From: Pseudomonas fluorescens
GTDB lineage: Bacteria; Pseudomonadota; Gammaproteobacteria; Pseudomonadales; Pseudomonadaceae
Length of the DNA: 64,000 nt
Direction of reading: 5' to 3'
Assembly (NCBI RefSeq): GCF_018614655.1
Contig: NZ_JAGGOG010000014.1
Coordinates: forward strand, 310,001 to 374,000
A model generated the notes under the pieces. The model was not told where the DNA came from and searched no databases. It saw only the letters and a list, made by a program, of their open reading frames with translations. This document shows, in pieces, positions 53,329-61,663 of this stretch; the first letter of the stretch is position 1, and every line of letters begins with the position of its first letter. Made by a program: the position numbers and the translations under genes.

Positions 53329-54211
53329 TGGCGAACAGCGCGTCAAGCTTCTGCTCGAACGTGTGGTAGTCGATGCGATCGTACAACTCCATGCGGGTTT
53401 GCATGGTGTCGATCACATTCTGTTGGGTACCGTCGCGGCGGATCGCGGTGTAGACGTTTTCGGCGGCCTTGTTCATGGCGCGGAATGCCGAGAGCGGGTA
53501 CAGCACCAGTGAAACATCGGCAGATTTCAACTGTTCGACGGTGTACAGCGGCGTAGAGCCGAACTCGGTAATGTTAGCGAGGATCGGTGCCTTCACCCGC
53601 GAGGCGAACAGTTTGTACATTTCCAGCTCGGTGATGGCTTCCGGAAACACCATGTCGGCGCCGGCCTCGATGCAGGCGGCGGCACGTTCCAGGGCCGACT
53701 CCAGGCCTTCGACGGCCAGGGCGTCGGTACGGGCCATGATCACGAAGCTGTCATCGGTGCGTGCATCGACGGCGGCCTTGATGCGGTCGACCATTTCCTG
53801 CTGCGACACGATTTCTTTGTTCGGACGATGGCCGCAACGCTTGGCGCCCACCTGGTCTTCAATATGGATCGCTGCCGCGCCGAACTTGATCATCGACTTG
53901 ACGGTGCGCGCCACGTTGAACGCCGAGGAGCCGAAACCGGTGTCCACGTCCACCAGCAGCGGCAGGTCGCACACGTCGGTGATACGGCGCACGTCGGTCA
54001 GCACGTCATCCAGGCCGGTAATGCCCAGGTCCGGCACGCCCAGGGAGCCTGCGGCCACCCCGCCACCCGACAGGTAGATCGCCTTGAAACCGGCACGCTT
54101 GGCCAGCAGGGCGTGGTTGGCGTTGATCGCGCCGACCACTTGCAACGGCTGTTCGCTGGCGACCGCGTCACGGAAACGCTGGCCTGGAGTGCTTTTGTTA
54201 TTGGAACTCAT
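53297..54211 (-). CDS. prpB: Methylisocitrate lyase PrpB, with REP-encoded C-terminus
   Basis: 304-residue isocitrate-lyase-superfamily enzyme cleaving 2-methylisocitrate to pyruvate and succinate. Motifs: [40 protein letters not shown] (catalytic Cys in KRCGH). ATG 54211 follows AGAGGTGAGTC. After the usual helix (EQKLDALFA) the last residues, SRSELAREG(R), are read from one arm of a REP palindrome, and the stop lies just beyond it. So the natural C-terminus appears to have been replaced or extended by the repeat. Confidence 0.95.
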   Translation of the reverse strand: MSSNNKSTPGQRFRDAVASEQPLQVVGAINANHALLAKRAGFKAIYLSGGGVAAGSLGVPDLGITGLDDVLTDVRRITDVCDLPLLVDVDTGFGSSAFNVARTVKSMIKFGAAAIHIEDQVGAKRCGHRPNKEIVSQQEMVDRIKAAVDARTDDSFVIMARTDALAVEGLESALERAAACIEAGADMVFPEAITELEMYKLFASRVKAPILANITEFGSTPLYTVEQLKSADVSLVLYPLSAFRAMNKAAENVYTAIRRDGTQQNVIDTMQTRMELYDRIDYHTFEQKLDALFASRSELAREGR

Positions 54212-54222
54212 GACTCACCTCT

Positions 54223-54918
54223 CTAGGGGGCGCACTCTGGGAAGTGACGCGCGATATTGCGTTTGGAGGCGCCGATATGGCGGCGCATCAACAACTCGGC
54301 CAGTTCACCGTCGCGATCAGCAATCGCGTCCAGAATCCGGTGATGCTCGGCAAAAGCCTGGCGTGGACGATTGGGGGTAGCGGAAAACTGGATGCGGTAC
54401 ATACGCACCAACTGATACAGCTCGCCGCACAGCATTTGGGTCAAGGTGCGGTTACCGGCGCCTTGGATGATCCGGTAATGAAAGTCGAAGTCGCCTTCCT
54501 GCTGGTAGTAGCCGACGCCGGCCTGGAACGCGGCATCGCGCTCATGGGTGTGCAGTACCTGGCGCAGCTCCTCGATTTCTTCATCGGTCATGCGCTCGGC
54601 GGCCAGGCGACAGGCCATGCCTTCCAGGGATTCGCGGATTTCGTAGAGCTCGATCAGTTCGGCATGGCTGAGGGAAACAACTCGCGCACCAACGTGAGGG
54701 ATGCGCACCAGCAGGCGCTGGCCTTCCAGACGATGGATCGCCTCGCGCAGCGGCCCACGGCTGATGCCATAAGTGCGGGCCAGTTCCGGCTCGGAGATCT
54801 TGCTGCCGGGGGCGATCTCGCCCTTGACGATGGCGGCCTGGATGCGGCGGAAAACGTTCTCCGACATTGTTTGGGATTCGTCCGACGTCACTATCGGAGC
54901 TTCCGATTGACCCAGCAT
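54223..54918 (-). CDS. prpR: GntR/FCD-family regulator of the methylcitrate cycle
   Basis: 231 residues from ATG 54918 (MLGQSEAPIVTSDE). Winged helix at about 20-85 (GISRGPLREAIHRLEGQRLL), then an FCD domain with metal-type residues (GDFDFHYRIIQG; AEHHRILDAI). First gene of the prp cluster, 11 bases from prpB. Two ATTGTCGAC motifs in and just before its start suggest autoregulation. The usual inducer for such PrpR/PmiR-type GntR proteins is 2-methylcitrate or 2-methylisocitrate; here that is inference. It is not the sigma-54 activator type of PrpR. Confidence 0.88.
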   Translation of the reverse strand: MLGQSEAPIVTSDESQTMSENVFRRIQAAIVKGEIAPGSKISEPELARTYGISRGPLREAIHRLEGQRLLVRIPHVGARVVSLSHAELIELYEIRESLEGMACRLAAERMTDEEIEELRQVLHTHERDAAFQAGVGYYQQEGDFDFHYRIIQGAGNRTLTQMLCGELYQLVRMYRIQFSATPNRPRQAFAEHHRILDAIADRDGELAELLMRRHIGASKRNIARHFPECAP

Positions 54919-54928
54919 ATTGTCGACA
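54919..54928. promoter_or_regulatory. Second PrpR operator copy ATTGTCGACA
   Basis: Nine or ten of the twelve bases of the palindrome at 54992, located immediately upstream of the prpR ATG, 73 bases from the first copy (seven helical turns). Confidence 0.6.
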
Positions 54929-54991
54929 CCTTTAAAATCAATGCCGCAAAAACTAGCCAATTAACCCCGGACAGTCAAAGAATAAATCCAC

Positions 54992-55003
54992 ATTGTCGAC
55001 AAT
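54992..55003. promoter_or_regulatory. PrpR operator ATTGTCGACAAT
   Basis: Perfect 12-bp palindrome in the promoter region of prpR-prpB-prpC-acnD-prpF-prpD, about 75 bases before the prpR start. It is the obvious binding site for the GntR protein of the operon. Confidence 0.7.
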
Positions 55004-55190
55004 CGTCTAATAACCACCTTTGTATGCCTTGAGGGCATGGCCGCCTGCCAGCGCTGGCGTCAGAAAACCTTCATGTTAGAATGCCCGCCGCTTTTGCCTG
55101 ACATCATTGGATGAAAAGGCGCACGAGGGAGCTTGCGCAGCAATGCCAGTCGCCTTGAATTGAACATCGCACTGCACCGCGTCAGGATTT

Positions 55191-55727
55191 ATGAGACTCA
55201 AGCCCTTCTCCCTATTGTTTTGCCTATCGTTGCTGCCCGGTCTTGGCTTCGCTGCCGAGAAGACGGTGTATGGCCTCAATGAATATGCTCACTTGGCCGG
55301 TATCGACCTGCAAGTGCCCGCCAAACTCGACACCGGTGCCAAGACCGCATCACTGAGTGCCCGGGATATCAAACGCTTCAAGCGCAACGGCGAATCCTGG
55401 GTACGCTTTTACCTGGCGATCGACACCGCGCATTCCCACCCCATCGAACGTCCCCTGGCGCGCGTCAGCAAGATCAAGCGGCGCGCCGACGACTACGACG
55501 CCGATGAGGGCAAGCAGTACACCGCCCGCCCGGTGATTGCCCTGGATATCTGCATGGGTACCGCTTTACGCAGCATCGAAGTGAACTTGACTGACCGCAG
55601 CACTTTCCAATACCCGCTGCTGATCGGCTCCGAAGCGCTGAAACGCTTTGATGCGCTGGTCGACCCCAGTCTCAAATACGCAGCGGGCAAACCTGCCTGC
55701 GCCACTGACGCTCATACCGCTGGGTAA
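55191..55727 (+). CDS. Exported retropepsin-like aspartic protease (RimK-associated type)
   Basis: 178 residues with a signal peptide (LLFCLSLLPGLGFA then AEKTV). The single aspartic protease motif is DTGAKTASLSA (catalytic Asp about residue 47), as in retropepsin-like dimeric proteases annotated 'ATP-dependent zinc protease'. The Lys-rich middle (RFKRNGESWVRFYL; RVSKIKRRADDYD) is typical. It begins a three-gene unit with an inactive-transglutaminase membrane protein and an ATP-grasp ligase, all on the same strand with gaps of 5 and -1 bases, suggesting one envelope process. Confidence 0.88.
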   Translation: MRLKPFSLLFCLSLLPGLGFAAEKTVYGLNEYAHLAGIDLQVPAKLDTGAKTASLSARDIKRFKRNGESWVRFYLAIDTAHSHPIERPLARVSKIKRRADDYDADEGKQYTARPVIALDICMGTALRSIEVNLTDRSTFQYPLLIGSEALKRFDALVDPSLKYAAGKPACATDAHTAG

Positions 55728-55732
55728 TTTCA

Positions 55733-57265
55733 ATGCGCTCTCTTAATCTGCACCTGAAAATCCTGATCGCCATCCTGGTGGTACTGGGCATTTCGGTCAC
55801 CGCCTATCAGATTTTCGTGCTGGGGATTCCCGTCACCGAAGACGCCACGGACGACCTGTGGAACATCGACGCCAAGGTCGAGTTCGTTGCCAGCGCCAAG
55901 GACCCGGTAAAAATCCAGATGTTCGTGCCGCCCCTGAGCCGCGACTTCGTCAGCCTTAATGAAAGCTTTATCTCCAATAATTATGGGGTGAGCGTCAACC
56001 GCATCGATGGCAACCGCAAGGTCACCTGGTCGGCACGCCGCGCCAAGGGCAACCAGACGCTCTACTACCGCCTGGTGCTGACCAAGCGTTACAGCGGCGA
56101 AAAGGTCAAGATCAAGGGCCCTACCTTCCGCGACAGCATTGCCGTCGAAGGCCCGGAAAAAATCGCCGCCGAAGCCTTGCTGGCACCGATCCGCCAGCAT
56201 TCGGCAGACGTCGAGACCTTTATCAGCGAAGCCATCAAGCGCACCAACAACCTCAACGACGACAACGTCAAGTTGCTGCTGGCAGGCGATCCGTCGACGC
56301 CGCACAAGGCGAAGATCGTCGAACTGCTGCTGTCCATCGCCCACGTACCTGTAGAAAAGGTCCACACCATCCGCCTGGTGGCTGACCAGCCGCAAACCCC
56401 GGAACTGTGGCTGCGCAGCTTCAATGGCAACGACTGGCTGTACTTCAACCCGGACACCGGCGAACAGGGCCTGCCGTCCGACCGCCTGTTGTGGTGGACC
56501 GGCGATGAAAACCTGATCACCGTCGACGGCGGTAAAAAGGCCATGGTGACCTTCAGCCTGAACAACAGCGAAATGAACGCCATTCGCCTGGCCAAGCTGA
56601 CCGACGAAAACACCGACGCCAACTTCCTCGAATACTCGTTGTACGGCCTGCCGCTGCAAACCCAGCAGACCTTCATGATCATGGTGATGATCCCGATTGG
56701 CGTACTGGTGATCCTGATCCTGCGCAACCTGATCGGCCTCCAGACCCTGGGCACCTTTACGCCAGTGCTGATCGCCCTGGCGTTCCGCGAGACACAGCTG
56801 GGCTTCGGGATCGTGCTGTTCACGGTTATTACGGCGCTGGGCCTGTCACTCAGGTCTTACCTGGAACACTTGAAGCTGCAGATGCTGCCGAGACTGTCGG
56901 TGGTGCTGACGTTCGTGGTGGTGCTGATCGCCGCCATCAGCCTGTTCAGCCACAAGCTGGGCCTGGAACGCGGGCTGTCTGTGGCACTGTTCCCGATGGT
57001 GATCCTGACCATGACCATCGAACGCCTGTCCATCACCTGGGAAGAACGCGGTGGTGGCCATGCCATGAAAGTGGCTATTGGTACGCTGTTCGCCGCGTCC
57101 CTGGCACACCTGATCATGAGCGTGCCGGAGCTGGTCTACTTCGTCTTTACCTTCCCGGCGATCCTGCTGATCCTGGTGGGCTTCATGCTGGCCATGGGTC
57201 GCTATCGCGGCTACCGCCTGACCGAGCTGGTGCGTTTCAAGGCCTTCCTCAAGGCTGATTCGTAA
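55733..57265 (+). CDS. Membrane protein with inactive transglutaminase-like periplasmic domain and 7-TM region
   Basis: 510 residues. An N-terminal membrane anchor (ILIAILVVLGISVTAYQIF) leads to a periplasmic domain (~30-310) resembling a transglutaminase fold without the catalytic Cys, then about seven C-terminal helices (starting FMIMVMIPIGVLVILIL). The pairing of UUP1 and 7TM_transglut modules is known from conserved operons with ATP-grasp and retropepsin proteins. Stop TAA overlaps the next ATG (TAATG). Confidence 0.87.
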   Translation: MRSLNLHLKILIAILVVLGISVTAYQIFVLGIPVTEDATDDLWNIDAKVEFVASAKDPVKIQMFVPPLSRDFVSLNESFISNNYGVSVNRIDGNRKVTWSARRAKGNQTLYYRLVLTKRYSGEKVKIKGPTFRDSIAVEGPEKIAAEALLAPIRQHSADVETFISEAIKRTNNLNDDNVKLLLAGDPSTPHKAKIVELLLSIAHVPVEKVHTIRLVADQPQTPELWLRSFNGNDWLYFNPDTGEQGLPSDRLLWWTGDENLITVDGGKKAMVTFSLNNSEMNAIRLAKLTDENTDANFLEYSLYGLPLQTQQTFMIMVMIPIGVLVILILRNLIGLQTLGTFTPVLIALAFRETQLGFGIVLFTVITALGLSLRSYLEHLKLQMLPRLSVVLTFVVVLIAAISLFSHKLGLERGLSVALFPMVILTMTIERLSITWEERGGGHAMKVAIGTLFAASLAHLIMSVPELVYFVFTFPAILLILVGFMLAMGRYRGYRLTELVRFKAFLKADS

Positions 57266-58251
57266 TGTTCGGCTTCTGGAAGACCTGGAAGGCCCTTGAA
57301 GCACGAGGAATCATGGGCATCAATCGGCGTAACGCCGACTACGTGCTCAAGTACAACAAGCGCAGCCTGTATCCGATCGTTGATGACAAAATCATCACCA
57401 AGGAGCGGGCCATCGCCGCCGGTATTCATGTGCCGGAAATGTACGGGGTGATTTCCACCGAAAAGGAAATCGACAAGCTCGACGAAATTATCGGCGGGCG
57501 TAGCGACTTCGTGATCAAACCGGCCCAGGGCGCGGGCGGCGACGGCATCCTGGTGGTAGCCGACCGCTTTGAAGGGCGCTATCGCACAGTGTCCGGCAAG
57601 ATCATCAGCCATGAAGAAATCGAGCACCAGATTTCCAGCATCCTCACCGGTTTGTATTCCCTGGGCGGCCACCGTGACCGGGCGCTGATCGAATACCGCG
57701 TGGTCCCTGACCAGATCTTCAAAAGCATCAGCTACGAAGGCGTGCCGGACATCCGCATCATCGTGCTGATGGGCTACCCGGTGATGGCCATGCTGCGTCT
57801 GCCGACCCGCCAGTCCGGCGGCAAGGCCAACCTGCATCAGGGCGCCATTGGCGTCGGTGTGGACCTGGCCACCGGCCTGACCCTGCGTGGCACCTGGCTG
57901 AACAACATCATCACCAAGCACCCGGACACCACCAACGCAGTGGACGGTGTGCAACTGCCCAACTGGGACGGTTTCATGAAACTCGCCGCCGGCTGCTATG
58001 AGCTGTGTGGCCTGGGTTACATCGGTGTGGACATGGTGCTGGACCAGGAGAAAGGCCCGCTGATCCTGGAGCTCAACGCCCGGCCGGGGCTGAATATCCA
58101 GATCGCCAACGACTGCGGCCTGACCCTGCGCACCCATGCGGTGGAGGCTCGGCTGGAAGAGCTGAAAGCGGCGGGTGTAACGGAAACGCCAGAGGAACGA
58201 GTTAAATTTGTGCAGGACATGTTTGGGCATGTTCCTGCCGTTGAAGGCTGA
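57265..58251 (+). CDS. RimK-like ATP-grasp ligase (alpha-L-glutamate ligase-related)
   Basis: 328 residues with ATP-grasp elements: FVIKPAQGAGGDGILVV (ATP-binding Lys and Gly loop), DIRIIVLMGYPVMAMLR, and the metal/ATP site ILELNARPGLNIQIAN. The protein lacks a signal peptide, so it acts in the cytoplasm. Coupled to the transglutaminase-like protein, it could add amino acids to a carrier or peptide handled at the membrane; substrates are unknown. Confidence 0.88.
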   Translation: MFGFWKTWKALEARGIMGINRRNADYVLKYNKRSLYPIVDDKIITKERAIAAGIHVPEMYGVISTEKEIDKLDEIIGGRSDFVIKPAQGAGGDGILVVADRFEGRYRTVSGKIISHEEIEHQISSILTGLYSLGGHRDRALIEYRVVPDQIFKSISYEGVPDIRIIVLMGYPVMAMLRLPTRQSGGKANLHQGAIGVGVDLATGLTLRGTWLNNIITKHPDTTNAVDGVQLPNWDGFMKLAAGCYELCGLGYIGVDMVLDQEKGPLILELNARPGLNIQIANDCGLTLRTHAVEARLEELKAAGVTETPEERVKFVQDMFGHVPAVEG

Positions 58252-58271
58252 CACCTACCTATCCCCGACAT

Positions 58272-58298
58272 CCCCTCTAGGAGCAAATCCTACAGGGG
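58272..58298. terminator. Hairpin after the ATP-grasp gene
   Basis: CCCCTCTAGGA / TCCTACAGGGG, ten of eleven positions paired around GCAAA, 20 bases after the stop and before pabB. There is no T run; it is either a transcription end or a short extragenic palindrome. Confidence 0.5.
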
Positions 58299-58340
58299 AC
58301 TACAATCGCCTCCCTCGCGCCACTAGCTGATCCATCCCGC

Positions 58341-59684
58341 ATGTCGACCTGCTCCGTTCATCCGCTGCCCTATCGGGCAAATCCTGCCGAGTATTTCACG
58401 GCCATTCGCCATGCCCCCGGTGCGGTGCTGCTGGACAGTGGTCGACCGGCCGCCGAACGCGGTCGCTACGACCTGCTCAGCGCCTGGCCGGAAGCCACAC
58501 TGGCGGTCTGGCCGGATGAAAGTGGCAGCGATTTCCTGCAACGGTTGCGGGAAAACCTGACGCTGCTGGGTGAAGCCGCGCTGCCGGCACCTTATGAGCT
58601 GCCGTTTGCCGGAGGTCTGATCGGTTACCTGAGCTACGACTTCGGTCGGCATCTGGAACAGCTACCGCACCTGGCCGTGGACGACCTGCGCCTACCGGAC
58701 GCGCGCTTCGGCCTGTATGCCTGGGCCCTGATCAGCGATCACCAGGCCCAGACCAGCCAATTGGTATTTCACCCCAAACTGGTGGAAAGCGAACGGCAAC
58801 GCCTGATCATGCTGTTCAGCCACCCAGCGCCGAGTGCTCCCGCGACGTTCAAACTGCACGGCAAGATGACACCGGATCTGACCGCACAAACCTACCGGCA
58901 AGCCCTGGCCCGGATTCAGGACTACATCCAGGCCGGCGACTGCTACCAGGTCAACTTCGCGCAACGCTTTCGCGCCCCCTGTATCGGCGATCCGTGGGTC
59001 GCCTATTGCGCTCTGCGCGAGGCCTGCCCGACGCCGTTTTCCGGATTCCAGAGCCTGCCTGACGATGGCGCGGTGCTGAGTTTATCGCCGGAGCGCTTCG
59101 TCAAAATCAGCCAGCGCCAGGTGGAAACCCGCCCGATCAAAGGCACCCGCCCCCGCGGCGCGACACCAACGGAAGATGCAGCCAACGCCGCCGAACTCCT
59201 GGCCAGCCCCAAGGACCGTGCCGAGAACTTGATGATCGTCGACCTGCTGCGTAATGACCTGGGGCGTACCTGCCGCATCGGCTCGGTGAAGGTGCCGGAG
59301 CTGTTCAGCCTGGAAAGCTACCCCAACGTGCATCACCTGGTGAGCAGCGTTACCGGCGAATTGGCAGATGACAAAGATCCCCTGGACCTCATCGCCAGCA
59401 GCTTCCCCGGTGGCTCGATCACCGGCGCGCCGAAAATTCGCGCAATGCAGATCATCGACGAACTGGAACCGACCCGACGCGGGCTGTACTGCGGCTCGTT
59501 GTTGTACCTGGACGTGCGCGGCGAGATGGACAGCTCCATCGCCATTCGTAGCTTGCTGGTCAAGGATGGGCAGGTGTGTTGCTGGGGCGGTGGCGGGATT
59601 GTCGCTGACTCGGAGTGGCAGGCGGAGTATCAGGAGTCGATGACCAAGGTGCGGGTGTTGTTGGAGACACTGGAAGGGTTATAG
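58341..59684 (+). CDS. pabB: Aminodeoxychorismate synthase component I
   Basis: 447-residue chorismate-binding enzyme making 4-amino-4-deoxychorismate for folate. Seen: YQVNFAQRF, FVKISQRQVETRPIKGTRPRG, LMIVDLLRNDLGR, SFPGGSITGAPKIRAMQII and SSIAIRSLLV. The PIKGT sequence with its Lys fits PabB rather than TrpE. ATG 58341 (MSTCSVHPLPYRA) is used. Monocistronic, followed by a REP doublet. Confidence 0.93.
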   Translation: MSTCSVHPLPYRANPAEYFTAIRHAPGAVLLDSGRPAAERGRYDLLSAWPEATLAVWPDESGSDFLQRLRENLTLLGEAALPAPYELPFAGGLIGYLSYDFGRHLEQLPHLAVDDLRLPDARFGLYAWALISDHQAQTSQLVFHPKLVESERQRLIMLFSHPAPSAPATFKLHGKMTPDLTAQTYRQALARIQDYIQAGDCYQVNFAQRFRAPCIGDPWVAYCALREACPTPFSGFQSLPDDGAVLSLSPERFVKISQRQVETRPIKGTRPRGATPTEDAANAAELLASPKDRAENLMIVDLLRNDLGRTCRIGSVKVPELFSLESYPNVHHLVSSVTGELADDKDPLDLIASSFPGGSITGAPKIRAMQIIDELEPTRRGLYCGSLLYLDVRGEMDSSIAIRSLLVKDGQVCCWGGGGIVADSEWQAEYQESMTKVRVLLETLEGL

Positions 59685-59696
59685 CGCTTTCAAAGG

Positions 59697-59787
59697 CCCC
59701 TTCGCGAGCAAGCCCGCTCCCACATTCGACCGCATTCCTACAGGATAAACGCGGTCGAATGTGGGAGCGGGCTTGCTCGCGAAAGGG
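59697..59787. repeat. REP doublet (REPIN) between pabB and thrH
   Basis: CCCCTTTCGCGAGC-type arms: TTCGCGAGCAAGCCCGCTCCCACATTCGACCGC on the left and its inverted partner GCGGTCGAATGTGGGAGCGGGCTTGCTCGCGAA on the right, almost identical over 33 bases. It fills the gap between convergent genes. Confidence 0.93.
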
Positions 59788-59808
59788 TCATCCACCCCGC
59801 TACATAAC

Positions 59809-60426
59809 TTACAGGCTCAACGGCCGGTTCGAAGCCTTGATGAACTCTTTCTTCAAATCCTCAAACGTATGCACCGCCGGGAACTGCGGGAACTCGCGGA
59901 TCACATTCTCCGGCGCATGGAACAGAATGCCCTGGTCCGCCTCACCCAGCATGGTGGTGTCGTTGTAGGAGTCTCCCGCCGCAATCACCCGGTAGTACAG
60001 GCTTTTGAAGGCCAATACCGACTGACGCTTGGGATCTTTCTGACGCAACTGATAGTTCACGACGCGATTCGTCTCATCGGTAATCAACCGATGGCACAGC
60101 AACGTCGGGAAGCCCAGCTGGCGCATCAGCGGCTGGGAGAACTCATAGAAGGTGTCCGACAGAATCACCACCTGGAAACGCTCACGCAGCCAGTTGACGA
60201 ACTCGATGGCGCCGTCCAACGGCTTGAGGGTGGCAATCACCTCCTGGATGTCTCCAAGCGTGAGGCCGTGCTCATCGAGGATCCGCAGGCGCTGCTTCAT
60301 CAGCACGTCGTAGTCGGGAATGTCCCGGGTGGTGGCCCGCAGGGATTCAATACCGGTTTTTTCGGCGAAGGCGATCCAGATTTCCGGAACCAGCACCCCT
60401 TCCAGGTCGAGACAGGCAATTTCCAC
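59809..60426 (-). CDS. thrH: ThrH: phosphoserine phosphatase / phosphoserine:homoserine phosphotransferase
   Basis: 205-residue HAD-superfamily protein. Motif I is DLEGVLVPE (catalytic Asp about residue 7), motif II LSDTFYEF, motif III Lys in RQKDPKRQS, motif IV AAGDSYNDTTML. The DLEG in place of DxDG is typical of ThrH, which can dephosphorylate phosphoserine or transfer the phosphate to homoserine. Confidence 0.93.
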   Translation of the reverse strand: MEIACLDLEGVLVPEIWIAFAEKTGIESLRATTRDIPDYDVLMKQRLRILDEHGLTLGDIQEVIATLKPLDGAIEFVNWLRERFQVVILSDTFYEFSQPLMRQLGFPTLLCHRLITDETNRVVNYQLRQKDPKRQSVLAFKSLYYRVIAAGDSYNDTTMLGEADQGILFHAPENVIREFPQFPAVHTFEDLKKEFIKASNRPLSL

Positions 60427-60576
60427 AAGACACTCCCATTAATGTTGTTAGTTGAGCGAGCAAAAGGACTGCCGAACTCTAGCGATTCATGCCGGCGGCC
60501 GCAACGCAGGCCGGATTTTGTTACCATCGCCCCCCTATAGAGCGCTCAGCGCCACTGACCTGTAGGAACCGTCCTG

Positions 60577-61311
60577 ATGAACCAAGCCTTCGACGTCGCT
60601 GAACTCGCCGCGACTTATGCCAACAAATCCGCCCAGGACATCCTCAAGCTGGCGTTCAGCCAGTTTGGTGACGACCTGTGGATCTCTTTCAGCGGCGCCG
60701 AGGACGTGGTGCTGGTGGACATGGCCTGGAAGCTGAACAAGAACGTCAAGGTGTTCAGCCTTGACACTGGCCGCCTGCACCCAGAAACCTACCGGTTTAT
60801 TGAACAGGTGCGCGAGTTCTACAAAATCGACATTGAGCTGATCTCGCCGGACCAGAGCAAGCTGGAACCCTTCGTCAAGGAAAAGGGCCTGTTCAGTTTC
60901 TACAAGGATGGCCATGGCGAGTGCTGCGGCATCCGCAAGATCGAGCCGCTGCGCCGCAAACTGTCCAGCGTCAGCGCCTGGGCCACCGGCCAACGCCGCG
61001 ACCAGAGCCCCGGCACCCGTAGCCAGGTGGCGGTGCTGGAAGTCGATACGGCCTTCTCCACCCCGGAACGTACCCTGTACAAGTTCAACCCGCTGGCGAA
61101 AATGACCAGCGAAGAAATCTGGGGTTACATCCGTATGCTGGAGCTGCCGTACAACAGCCTGCACGAGCGCGGCTTTATCAGCATCGGCTGCGAGCCTTGC
61201 ACCCGCCCGGTGCTGCCGAACCAGCACGAGCGCGAAGGCCGCTGGTGGTGGGAAGAAGCAACCCAGAAGGAATGCGGGTTGCACGCGGGGAATATCATCA
61301 GCAAGGCGTGA
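60577..61311 (+). CDS. cysH: Phosphoadenylyl/adenylyl-sulfate reductase CysH
   Basis: 244-residue assimilatory reductase yielding sulfite. It carries both Cys pairs (ECCGIRK and GCEPCTRPV), so it is the [4Fe-4S] form that reduces APS, as known for Pseudomonas CysH, rather than the PAPS-only cluster-free type. The PP-loop-like [15 protein letters not shown] and [11 protein letters not shown] are intact. ATG 60577 ([11 protein letters not shown]) follows AGGAACC. Divergent from thrH over 150 bases. Confidence 0.95.
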   Translation: MNQAFDVAELAATYANKSAQDILKLAFSQFGDDLWISFSGAEDVVLVDMAWKLNKNVKVFSLDTGRLHPETYRFIEQVREFYKIDIELISPDQSKLEPFVKEKGLFSFYKDGHGECCGIRKIEPLRRKLSSVSAWATGQRRDQSPGTRSQVAVLEVDTAFSTPERTLYKFNPLAKMTSEEIWGYIRMLELPYNSLHERGFISIGCEPCTRPVLPNQHEREGRWWWEEATQKECGLHAGNIISKA

Positions 61312-61663
61312 TGCCCACCTCAAATACATGTACACAAGAATGTCACTATCAGTGCCATTTTTGTGTGCATTTAATAATTAACGCACCGAAAAGTTACACC
61401 CTTTCTTGCAACACACTCCTCCCTACGATTGATCAAATTCCTCATACAAAATAAATACCTGTTCAAATGGTCAATTTATATCGTTTTAAATTCAGCTAGT
61501 TATTGCTAACACCTATAAAAACGAAATTAACAGCTGATTTGATAGACGAAAATCTGGCACGTATGTGGCTTAAGGTGAAATGCGCTTTGTATACAAAATA
61601 TACAAAACATACATACACTTTGGCCTCTGCGATTTTCCGACAGATGCCTTGGAGCCTGCCGGA
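61312..61663. other. AT-rich intergenic region upstream of the NCS1 permease
   Basis: 352 bases without a convincing gene, markedly AT-richer than the flanks. It contains the palindrome TTTGTATACAAA at 61586, a related ATGTACACAA at 61328-61337, and 5'-leader sequence for the permease. The low GC could reflect a regulated promoter region. Confidence 0.6.
61586..61597. promoter_or_regulatory. Palindrome TTTGTATACAAA, candidate GntR operator
   Basis: Perfect 12-bp palindrome 67 bases before the permease ATG, followed by ATATACAAAACATACATAC, which repeats half of it. The core resembles TTGTACACAA at 5602 beside the FCD regulator of the xdh-guaD region. Confidence 0.5.

Noticed and set aside
54223..54918. 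Calling prpR a sigma-54 activator as in enterobacteria
   Set aside because: The protein has a GntR winged helix and FCD domain and no AAA+ domain.
53231..59787. Repeated palindromes considered as a CRISPR array or IS ends
   Set aside because: Units are inverted, not direct with regular spacers, and no cas or transposase genes are present; they match REP elements.
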